From assembly GCA_016716605.1 (NCBI GenBank), contig JADJWA010000001.1:1736001-1800000 (forward strand): a stretch of DNA of 64,000 nt, in the 5' to 3' direction. Below the pieces are notes generated by a model. It had not been told where the DNA came from and did no database searches. It saw only the letters and a program-made list of their open reading frames with translations. This DNA is from Flavobacteriales bacterium. Its GTDB lineage: Bacteria > Bacteroidota > Bacteroidia > Flavobacteriales_F > PHOS-HE28. Positions 24,500 to 31,640 of the stretch are shown one piece after another. Positions within the stretch are counted from its first letter, which is position 1. Each line of letters begins with the position of its first letter. The position numbers and the translations under genes were made by a program.

Positions 24500-25461
24500 T
24501 CGTCACAGGCGCGGCGGGCTTCATCGGCAGCTGCCTCATCGGGGAATTGCGGCGACAAGGCTGGCAGGATATCGTGGCTGTGGATGATTTCAGCCGGGCC
24601 GATAAGGCCCCCAACCTGCTGAAGAAGGTGCTCACTGCGAAGGTGGACCGCACGGATTTCTTCACTTGGCTCGATGCGAATGAGAAGCTGGTGCAGTTCA
24701 TCTTTCACCTGGGCGCCAGGACCGACACGACGCTCTTCGACGTGGCCGTGTTCGATGAGTTGAACGTGCGCTATAGCCAGCGCCTTTGGGAAGCTTGCAT
24801 CAAGAGCGGCATCCCGCTCGTTTACGCCAGCAGCGCGGCGACCTATGGCGGCGGTGAGTTCGGCTACAGCGATGCCGATGACGGCCTGCCCTTCAAGCTG
24901 AAGCCGCTGAACCCATACGGCGAGAGCAAGAACGAATTCGACCAGTGGGCGCTGCAACAGGAGAAGAAGCCCTTCTTCTGGGCGGGCCTCAAGTTCTTCA
25001 ACGTGTATGGGCCGAACGAATACCACAAGGGCCGCATGGCGAGCGTGGTCTTCCATGCCTTCAACCAGATCCGCGACACAGGCGGCATGAAGCTCTTCCG
25101 CAGCCACCGGCCAGACTACCAGGACGGCGAGCAGCAGCGCGACTTCATCTACGTGAAGGACCTCTGCGATGCATGCATCTGGCTCATGGAGCACCGCAAG
25201 GACAGCGGCCTGTACAACTTGGGCAGCGGCACTGCGCGCAGCTTCAACGACCTCGCGCGCGCCACCTTCACCGCTATGGGCAAAGAGGAGCGCATCAGCT
25301 ACATCGATACCCCTGTTGACATCCGCGATAAGTACCAGTACTTCACCGAGGCGGACATGCGCAAGCTGCGCGCGATCGGATATGAACGGCCTTTCACCGC
25401 GCTCGAGGACGGCGTGGCCGATTACGTGAAGAGCTACCTGATGCAGGCCACTTACTGCTGA
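24493..25461 (+). CDS. hldD: ADP-L-glycero-D-manno-heptose 6-epimerase
   Basis: This 322-residue short-chain dehydrogenase/reductase epimerises ADP-D-glycero-D-manno-heptose to the L form for lipopolysaccharide core. The start MIIVTGAAGFIGSCLIGELR carries the NAD(P)-binding GxxGxxG. The catalytic Tyr-x-x-x-Lys is in NPYGESKNEFDQWAL, with the conserved FNVYGPNEYHKGRMASV and YQDGEQQRDFIYVKD. An in-frame upstream start at 24448 lies inside the inverted repeat and is less likely. The start codon sits in the right arm of that repeat. Its last 10 nt overlap the convergent MerR gene. Confidence 0.9.
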   Translation: MIIVTGAAGFIGSCLIGELRRQGWQDIVAVDDFSRADKAPNLLKKVLTAKVDRTDFFTWLDANEKLVQFIFHLGARTDTTLFDVAVFDELNVRYSQRLWEACIKSGIPLVYASSAATYGGGEFGYSDADDGLPFKLKPLNPYGESKNEFDQWALQQEKKPFFWAGLKFFNVYGPNEYHKGRMASVVFHAFNQIRDTGGMKLFRSHRPDYQDGEQQRDFIYVKDLCDACIWLMEHRKDSGLYNLGSGTARSFNDLARATFTAMGKEERISYIDTPVDIRDKYQYFTEADMRKLRAIGYERPFTALEDGVADYVKSYLMQATYC

Positions 25462-25808
25462 TTGCGCAGGGCGTTCCGCAGTTCCACCAATTTCCTGCGC
25501 ACGATGAGCAGGCGCTCGCGAACGGCACCGGCCTCCAACGGCGCTCGCTCCGGCTCAAAGCCACGCTTGAGCTTCTCCTTGGCTCCATGAATGGTGAAGC
25601 CCTCTTCCTTCACCAAATGCTGAATGGTGCGCAATTGCTCGATCTGCTCACGGGAATAGAGGCGGTCGCCGCGACTGGTGCGCTTGGGGGTGAATGCGCC
25701 GAATTCCTTCTCCCAGAAGCGGATGCTCGAGTTGGCCACGCCCAATTCCTCGGCCACCTCACCGATGGTCCAGTAGATCTTCTCGATGATCTTGGGCTTC
25801 AGCGGCAT
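25452..25808 (-). CDS. MerR-family transcriptional regulator
   Basis: This 118-residue regulator has the MerR winged-helix at the N-terminus: IYWTIGEVAEELGVANSSIR, then FWEKEFGAFTPKRTSRGDRL and YSREQIEQLRTIQHLVKEEG. A short helical dimerisation region follows. This Bacteroidota type lacks a metal or drug-binding domain. It is the likely first or second gene after the M23 peptidase (13 nt apart, same strand). A TACTTTCG box lies only 5 nt before its ATG. Confidence 0.88.
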   Translation of the reverse strand: MPLKPKIIEKIYWTIGEVAEELGVANSSIRFWEKEFGAFTPKRTSRGDRLYSREQIEQLRTIQHLVKEEGFTIHGAKEKLKRGFEPERAPLEAGAVRERLLIVRRKLVELRNALRNQQ

Positions 25809-25813
25809 CGCGA

Positions 25814-25821
25814 CGAAAGTA
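25814..25821 (-). promoter_or_regulatory. Putative -7 element of the MerR gene
   Basis: The minus strand reads TACTTTCG in the 13-nt gap between the M23 gene stop and the MerR ATG. The 5-nt distance to the ATG implies a leaderless transcript if the box is used. Confidence 0.4.
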
Positions 25822-26793
25822 TCAATCGAGCGCTTGCGCCGCGTTCCTTGAAAGCTCTACCATGCGCGCGTACTCCTCGGGCGTGAGGTCGTTGAAGTAG
25901 TAGTTGGTAGGGTCCATCGGCTGGCCTCCCTTGTGCACCTCGTAATGCAGGTGAGGTCCGACGCTCAGTCCGGTGTTGCCCACCAGCCCCACCACATCGC
26001 CGCGCCTCACACGCTGACCTTTGCGCACTTCGAGCTTGCTCAGGTGCGCGTAGAGCGTCCGGTAATCGAAGCCGTGGTCAACGATCACGTGCATGCCGTA
26101 GCCGTTGGTGCCGTACTCGGCATACACCACCACCCCGTCGCCGGTGGCATGGATCGGCGTCCCGGTCTTCGCGGTGAAATCCATGCCCGCATGGAACTTC
26201 ATGATCTTGTGTATCGGGTGCATGCGCCAACCGAATCCGCTGGCGGTCTGCGTGAGGTCGTCGTTGGCGATGGGCTGCACGGCCGGGATGCTCGCCAGCA
26301 TCTCCTGCTTGCGCAGCACTAGCGCGCCCACCTCGTCAAGCGACTTGGATTGCACCACCAGCTGGCGGGCCAGCAGGTCGAGCCGCTTCGTGGTCTCGAT
26401 CACCAGGTCGCTGTTGGCGTATCCGCTCAGGTCGCGGTAGCGGTTGATGCCGCCCACCCCAGCCTGCCGCATGCTCTCCGGCAAGGGGTCGGCCTCCAGG
26501 ATCACACGGTACATGTTGTCATCACGGCGGCGCACATCGGCTAGCACCCGCTCGAGCTCACCGATCTGCTTATTGAGCAGCTCGTACTGCACGAGCAGCT
26601 GCTTATTCTCGCGCCGCAGCAACGATTCCTTCGGGCTGTCGATGAACTGGTACACGAGGAAGATCCCCAACAGGCCCACCGCCAGGCCAGGAAGCAGCAG
26701 TAGCGTCGTGCGCTTGGCCTTCTGCCACGCCGTGAGCCGGATGCGCTCGAAGTTGAGCGTATTCGGGTTGAAGCGGTACTTGTGCTCAGGCAT
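25822..26793 (-). CDS. M23 family peptidoglycan endopeptidase, membrane-anchored
   Basis: This 323-residue protein has a short cytoplasmic N-terminus, one membrane span at about residues 30-52 (LLLLPGLAVGLLGIFLVYQF), a coiled coil at about 60-105, and a C-terminal LytM/M23 domain. Zinc ligands are visible as HAGMDFTAKTGTP (HxxxD) and VGPHLHYEVHKGG (HxH), with the intermediate His in YRTLYAHLSKL. It probably cuts cross-links in the cell wall or activates an amidase at the septum. It lies directly upstream of the MerR gene. A -7-like box precedes it. Confidence 0.92.
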   Translation of the reverse strand: MPEHKYRFNPNTLNFERIRLTAWQKAKRTTLLLLPGLAVGLLGIFLVYQFIDSPKESLLRRENKQLLVQYELLNKQIGELERVLADVRRRDDNMYRVILEADPLPESMRQAGVGGINRYRDLSGYANSDLVIETTKRLDLLARQLVVQSKSLDEVGALVLRKQEMLASIPAVQPIANDDLTQTASGFGWRMHPIHKIMKFHAGMDFTAKTGTPIHATGDGVVVYAEYGTNGYGMHVIVDHGFDYRTLYAHLSKLEVRKGQRVRRGDVVGLVGNTGLSVGPHLHYEVHKGGQPMDPTNYYFNDLTPEEYARMVELSRNAAQALD

Positions 26794-26802
26794 CTTGCAC
26801 GG

Positions 26803-26810
26803 GCAAGGTA
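26803..26810 (-). promoter_or_regulatory. Putative -7 element of the M23 peptidase gene
   Basis: The minus strand reads TACCTTGC, 9 nt upstream of the ATG at 26793. Confidence 0.35.
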
Positions 26811-26899
26811 GTCGGCTCGCCTGATCCGTATTCCCGTCATTGGCTCAGTCGTGTTAAACGGTGTTGATCGGCGGGCCATCGCCGCTGCCCCCTTCCGGA

Positions 26900-26907
26900 T
26901 ACTTTCG
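26900..26907 (+). promoter_or_regulatory. -7 element of alaS
   Basis: TACTTTCG fits TAnnTTYG and lies 19 nt upstream of the alaS ATG. No -33 TTG at ideal spacing was found. Confidence 0.45.
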
Positions 26908-26926
26908 CGGCCGCTTCCAGAGACCC

Positions 26927-29587
26927 ATGCTCACATCACAGCAGATCCGCCAGAAGTTCCTCGACCATTTCGCCAGGCGCGGCCACGCCGTTGTGCCCAG
27001 CGCACCCATGGTGATCAAGGACGACCCCACGCTCATGTTCACCAACGCGGGCATGAACCAATTCAAGGATCTCTTCCTCGGCAACCGGCCCGCCCAGCAC
27101 AAACGCATCGCCGACACGCAGAAATGCCTGCGCGTGTCCGGCAAGCACAATGACCTGGAGGAGGTGGGCATCGACACCTACCACCACACGATGTTCGAGA
27201 TGCTCGGTAACTGGAGCTTCGGCGATTACTTCAAATCCGAAGCCATCCAGTGGGCGTGGGAACTGCTGGTGGATGAGTACAGAATCAACACCGCCGATCT
27301 CTACGTGACCTACTTCGGCGGCGATGAGAAGGATGGCCTTCCCGCCGATGACGAGACGCGCGAACTGTGGAAGCGATATCTGCCCGAGGAACGCATCCTG
27401 CCCTTCAGCCGCAAGGACAATTTCTGGGAGATGGGCGATACCGGTCCCTGCGGGCCGTGCACTGAGATCCACGTGGATGTGCGCACCGCCGAGGAGAAGG
27501 TGCAGAAGCCTGGCCGTGATCTGGTGAACAACGACCACCCGCAGGTGATCGAGATCTGGAACAACGTGTTCATGCAGTTCGAGCGCAAGGCCGACGGCTC
27601 GCTCGTATCGCTGCCCGCTCAGCACGTGGACACCGGCATGGGCTTCGAGCGCCTGTGCATGGTGCTGCAAGGGAAACGCAGCAACTACAACACGGATGTG
27701 TTCCAGCCGCTGATCCAAGTGATCTCAAAGAAGTGCGGAATCGAGTATGGCATTTCCGAGCGCGCTGATTCCGCCCCAAGTGGTCAGGAGCAGATTGCTG
27801 GATTGATGCACGTCAAGGAAGACCAAGCCATGCGCGTGATCGCCGACCACCTGCGCGCCATAAGCTTCGCCATTGCAGACGGGCAGCTGCCCAGCAACAC
27901 TGGCGCGGGTTATGTGATCCGCCGGATCCTGCGCCGTGCCGTTCGTTATGGCTACAGCTTCCTCGACTTCAACGAGCCCTTCATGCACGAGCTTGTACCG
28001 GTGCTGGTGGCGCAGATGGGCGATCAGTTCCATGAGCTGAAGAAGCAGCAGCCTATCATCACGAACGTGATGCTGGAAGAGGAGAAAGCCTTCCTGCGCA
28101 CGCTGGAGCAGGGCACGAAGCGCATGGATCAGGCGCTCTCTGAGTCAAAGGGCACATTGCCCGGCATCAAGGCCTTCGAGCTCTTCGACACCTACGGCTT
28201 CCCCATCGACCTAACACATTTGATCGCGCGCGAGCAAGGCCGCGAAGTGGACATGGCCGGCTTCGATGCCGAGCTGCAGAAGCAGAAGGAACGCTCACGC
28301 GCCGCCACGGCCGTCACAACAGGTGATTGGGTCGAGCTCGGCAAGGGAGAGACGGACTTCATCGGCTACGACGAACTGAGTACCGAGGCGCGGATCCTGC
28401 GCTACCGCAAGGTGAGCGGCAAGGGCGGCGACCAATTCCAGCTCGTGCTCGACCGAACCCCGTTCTATGCGGAAGGCGGTGGACAGGTTGGGGACCAAGG
28501 CTGGTTGATTCAAGGCGCGGACCAGGTGGAAGTGTTCGATACCAAGCGCGAGAACCAGCTCATCGTACACTTCACCAAGGAGCTGCCGAAGGATGTGACC
28601 AAGCCGCTCACCGCACAGGTGAACACCCAGCGCCGCGGCCTCACCGCGCGCAACCACACCGCCACGCACCTGCTGCACCACGCCCTTCGCAAGCACTTGG
28701 GCACCCACGTGGAGCAGAAGGGCTCATTGGTAGCGCCCGACCGCCTGCGCTTCGACATCAGCCACTTCGCCAAGGTGACGCCCGAGGAGCTCGCCACCAT
28801 CGAGCGCGAGGTGAACGCCATGATCACCGACGACATCGTGTTCGACGACAAGCGCAACGTGCCCATCGCAGAGGCCAAGGCCATGGGCGCAATGGCGCTC
28901 TTTGGCGAGAAGTACGGCGACAACGTGCGCGTGGTGAAGTTCGGTCCCAGCGTGGAATTGTGCGGTGGTACGCACGTGCCGCGCACGGGTACCATCGGCC
29001 CGTTCCGCATCGTGAGCGAAAGCGCACTGGCCGCAGGCATCCGCCGCATCGAGGCCATCACCAGCGTGGAGGCCGAGCGCATGATCAACGAGAAGCTCGC
29101 GAAGCTTGAGGCCATCGAGGCCCTGCTGAAGAACCCCGCCGACGTGGTGGCCGCTGTGCAGAAGCTCGCTGAGCAGAACGCCGCGCTCAGCAAGGAACTG
29201 GAGAAGGCCGCCCGCGAGAAGGTGAAGCGCTATGCCGCCGCCATCCCCGCCAAAGCGACGGCCAACAGCAAGGGCGTAAGAGTGCTCGTTGAGCAGCTCG
29301 ACCTCGATGCCCAGGGCCTGAAGGACCTTGGCTTCGCCTTGCGTGATCAGCACGCCGACCTGGCCTTCGTTGCCGGTTCCGTGATCGATGGCAAACCCTT
29401 GCTTGCCGTCTCGCTCGGCAAGGAGGTGCTCGCTGCAATGGGCATCAAGGCTGTGGACATCATCAAGCAGATCAGCCCCGCGATCAAGGGCGGCGGCGGC
29501 GGCCAGCCCGACTTCGCCACGGCTGGCGGCAAAGAGCCTGGCGGCATGGCTGAAGCGCTGAAGAAGGCGGCGGAGCTGCTCGCCTGA
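26927..29587 (+). CDS. alaS: Alanyl-tRNA synthetase
   Basis: This 886-residue enzyme charges tRNA-Ala and edits mischarged Ser and Gly. MLTSQQIRQKFLDHFARRGH is the normal N-terminus, so the upstream in-frame start at 26861 is rejected. The class II core is at residues 1-250 (FTNAGMNQFKDLFLG, MGDTGPCGPCTEIH). The editing domain has HTATHLLHHALRKHLG and the zinc motif with ELCGGTHVPRTG. The DHHA1/C-Ala domain ends with GGGGGQPDFATAGGK. Length is standard. It is convergent with the alkD remnant 5 nt downstream. Confidence 0.97.
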   Translation: MLTSQQIRQKFLDHFARRGHAVVPSAPMVIKDDPTLMFTNAGMNQFKDLFLGNRPAQHKRIADTQKCLRVSGKHNDLEEVGIDTYHHTMFEMLGNWSFGDYFKSEAIQWAWELLVDEYRINTADLYVTYFGGDEKDGLPADDETRELWKRYLPEERILPFSRKDNFWEMGDTGPCGPCTEIHVDVRTAEEKVQKPGRDLVNNDHPQVIEIWNNVFMQFERKADGSLVSLPAQHVDTGMGFERLCMVLQGKRSNYNTDVFQPLIQVISKKCGIEYGISERADSAPSGQEQIAGLMHVKEDQAMRVIADHLRAISFAIADGQLPSNTGAGYVIRRILRRAVRYGYSFLDFNEPFMHELVPVLVAQMGDQFHELKKQQPIITNVMLEEEKAFLRTLEQGTKRMDQALSESKGTLPGIKAFELFDTYGFPIDLTHLIAREQGREVDMAGFDAELQKQKERSRAATAVTTGDWVELGKGETDFIGYDELSTEARILRYRKVSGKGGDQFQLVLDRTPFYAEGGGQVGDQGWLIQGADQVEVFDTKRENQLIVHFTKELPKDVTKPLTAQVNTQRRGLTARNHTATHLLHHALRKHLGTHVEQKGSLVAPDRLRFDISHFAKVTPEELATIEREVNAMITDDIVFDDKRNVPIAEAKAMGAMALFGEKYGDNVRVVKFGPSVELCGGTHVPRTGTIGPFRIVSESALAAGIRRIEAITSVEAERMINEKLAKLEAIEALLKNPADVVAAVQKLAEQNAALSKELEKAAREKVKRYAAAIPAKATANSKGVRVLVEQLDLDAQGLKDLGFALRDQHADLAFVAGSVIDGKPLLAVSLGKEVLAAMGIKAVDIIKQISPAIKGGGGGQPDFATAGGKEPGGMAEALKKAAELLA

Positions 29588-29592
29588 TTGCT

Positions 29593-29720
29593 TCACAGCT
29601 TCCGCAGCGCCTCGCGTTCGCTCAACGGCGATAGCTTCCTTGACTTCACGCAGCGCCTCACCGCTTGCGGATCCGTGGCGCCCAATTCGCGCAGCGCCCA
29701 GCCGATAGCCTTGCAGATGG
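29593..29720. repeat. Direct repeat flanking the esterase, copy 1
   Basis: This ~125-nt block is nearly identical to 30954-31081. Visible differences include CGCAGCGCC against CATAGCGCC near 29650/31010. The two copies are 1361 nt apart and bracket the esterase gene at 29844-30953. Confidence 0.85.
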
Positions 29721-29820
29721 CGAATTCCTTGTGCGCGGAGTGCCGGTCGATGTTCGCGAAGAGCAGCGCGTGATCAGTGTCCTTCCTTCCTCCGGTTCTG
29801 GACTGCATGGCTGACCACAC
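29593..29820 (-). pseudogene. Truncated duplicate of the alkD 3' end
   Basis: This 75-codon frame encodes only the last ~60 residues of the AlkD-like protein found intact at 30954-31640. Both end with KAIGWALRELGATDPQAVRR and KSRKLSPLSEREALRKL. The DNA of the final ~125 nt differs at only a few positions, while the part upstream (LLFANIDRH versus LLFTNIDRH) is more diverged and then similarity stops. The 5' two thirds are missing, so it is a gene fragment. It and the intact gene flank the secreted esterase as direct repeats. Confidence 0.85.
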
Positions 29821-29843
29821 ACTGAATCTAGCATCTTCGCACC

Positions 29844-30953
29844 ATGCGTCAGGCCATTACGCTTCTTTTCATCCTCGCCGTGTCGACCGTTCTGCGCTCC
29901 CAGTCGGTCGTCGACAGCATCCTCCATGATGGCATCTACCGCACGTATCGGCTTTTCGTGCCTCCCGGATTCGTTCCTACTGAGAACCCCGCGATTGTCT
30001 TCAATCTGCACGGTCTAGGTAGCAATGCGGAACAGCAGGAGGCCTATTCATTGATGAACGATGTGGCCATGCTCGAGCGCTTCCTCGTTTGCTATGCGGA
30101 TGGCGAGAACAATTCCTGGAACCTGGGACTTGGGCAAGTGGACGACGTTGGCTTGATCGGCGCGCTCATTGACCGTTTCACCCTCACCCATAACGTCGAT
30201 CCGCAGCGCGTGTACGCCTGCGGCATGTCGCAAGGAGGCTACTTCTCTTTCGTGCTCAGCTGCCAATTGGCGGATCGCATCGCAGCGATCGCAACCGTTT
30301 CAGCCAGCATGGCGCAAGGGCTCCCCGCGTTCTGCAACCCGCCGCGTCCGGTTCCTGTGTTCATGATCAACGGCACCGCCGATGCCATTGTGCCCTACAC
30401 CGGAGGCGTGCAGAATATCGCCGTGAACGACGCGATCGCGCATTGGGTGGCGCATAATGATTGCGCGACCCCGGCCGTGATCTCACCCATTCCCGACGCC
30501 GCGCCCACCGACGGGTGCACCGCTTCTCGCGCCGATTTCGGCGGTTGCACCCAAGGCACAGAGGTGGACCTGATCGCCGTTACAGGCGGAGGGCACACCT
30601 GGCCCGGGGCCACCATCCCCATCGGCGTGACCTGCCAGGATTTCGATGCCAGCACAGAGATCTGGCTCTTCTTCGAGCGCTTCACCCTGAATGGAGCCGT
30701 TACCATGAGGGAAGCGCCACTATCGTTCTCAAGCGTCCATCCCGTTCCGGCCGATCAAACGCTGACCCTGCGCATCCGCGATGCTGGGCCGTCATCTTTT
30801 ACAATGATCGATGCAGTGGGCCGCGCATTTCTGCAATCAGTGATCGTCGATGGCGCCCAGTTGGATTTGAGCGGGCTTCCAGCAGGCCGTTACACGGCGA
30901 CCATCAGCAGCGCCCTGGGTGATGAGCGGCACTCCGTCGTCATCGTCCGCTGA
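29844..30953 (+). CDS. Secreted PHB-depolymerase/feruloyl-esterase-like hydrolase with T9SS tail
   Basis: This 369-residue protein begins with a signal peptide (MRQAITLLFILAVSTVLRSQ). An alpha/beta-hydrolase of the LpqC/esterase_PHB type spans about residues 25-275: oxyanion-hole segment IVFNLHGLGSNAEQQ, nucleophile Ser in YACGMSQGGYFSFVLS, an Asp region FMINGTADAIVPYTGG, and the catalytic His in GGGHTWPGA. A T9SS sorting tail follows (SVHPVPADQTL, GLPAGRYTATI). The likely role is extracellular hydrolysis of polyester or of acyl/feruloyl esters on polysaccharide. The gene sits between two copies of the alkD 3' end, and its stop abuts the alkD stop. Confidence 0.88.
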   Translation: MRQAITLLFILAVSTVLRSQSVVDSILHDGIYRTYRLFVPPGFVPTENPAIVFNLHGLGSNAEQQEAYSLMNDVAMLERFLVCYADGENNSWNLGLGQVDDVGLIGALIDRFTLTHNVDPQRVYACGMSQGGYFSFVLSCQLADRIAAIATVSASMAQGLPAFCNPPRPVPVFMINGTADAIVPYTGGVQNIAVNDAIAHWVAHNDCATPAVISPIPDAAPTDGCTASRADFGGCTQGTEVDLIAVTGGGHTWPGATIPIGVTCQDFDASTEIWLFFERFTLNGAVTMREAPLSFSSVHPVPADQTLTLRIRDAGPSSFTMIDAVGRAFLQSVIVDGAQLDLSGLPAGRYTATISSALGDERHSVVIVR

Positions 30954-31081
30954 TCACAGCTTCCGCAGCGCCTCGCGTTCGCTCAACGGCGATAGCTTCC
31001 TTGACTTCACATAGCGCCTCACCGCTTGCGGATCCGTGGCGCCCAATTCGCGCAGCGCCCAGCCGATGGCCTTGCGGATGA
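30954..31081. repeat. Direct repeat flanking the esterase, copy 2
   Basis: This is the 3' end of the intact alkD-like gene, nearly identical to 29593-29720. It is the probable parent copy because the gene here is full length. Confidence 0.85.
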
Positions 31082-31640
31082 AGAACTCGCTACGGTCATA
31101 GTGGCGGTCGATGTTCGTGAAGAGCAGCGATTGATCAGTATCCTCCTTCCAACGATTCTGGAAGAGGATGGCGGTGCGGTTCAGCCAGAGGTCTTTGCTG
31201 GTGATCCAGCGCTTGTTCCATGCCGCGATCTCCTTGGGGTTGCGCTTGAGTATCACGCCCGCCACATGGATCGCGAGCGCATCCACCGTGTCCCACCAGC
31301 TCTTGGTGGTGATCAGCTCCTCGATCAGTGGCAGGTGCTCCGGACCGAGCTTCTTCGCTTGCTTCATGAGCAGGTCCACGGCGGTGTGGTGCAGTTCACG
31401 CTCCGGACAAGCGAAGGCATCGCGGACGATTGCCGGCAATTCATCCCATGGCGGCGCGCCGTGAGCATCGATGTGCTCCTTCAGCAGTTCGCGCCGTGGC
31501 ACCGCTTTTATCCCGAAGAAGGGTGCGATGCCCTTCATGTACGCCTCCATGGCGGCCGCATCCTCGCGGTTGCCGTGGCGCTTGAAGGATGCTCGGAGCG
31601 GAGTGAGCCAGGGGTGCATGCGGCGAAGTTGGATGCTCAC
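30954..31640 (-). CDS. AlkD-like DNA alkylation repair protein
   Basis: This 228-residue protein is built of HEAT-like helical repeats as in AlkD, a glycosylase that removes positively charged alkylpurines without base flipping. Recognisable segments are ELHHTAVDLLMKQAKKLG, ELITTKSWWDTVDALAIHVA (WWDTVD is a family hallmark), and FIRKAIGWALRELGATDPQ. The GTG at 31640 overlaps the murF-alr stop (GTGA). An ATG at 31619 (MHPWLTPLRASFKRHG) may be the true start because it matches the usual N-terminus. It is convergent with the esterase with no intervening base. Its 3' end is duplicated at 29593. Confidence 0.85.
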   Translation of the reverse strand: MSIQLRRMHPWLTPLRASFKRHGNREDAAAMEAYMKGIAPFFGIKAVPRRELLKEHIDAHGAPPWDELPAIVRDAFACPERELHHTAVDLLMKQAKKLGPEHLPLIEELITTKSWWDTVDALAIHVAGVILKRNPKEIAAWNKRWITSKDLWLNRTAILFQNRWKEDTDQSLLFTNIDRHYDRSEFFIRKAIGWALRELGATDPQAVRRYVKSRKLSPLSEREALRKL

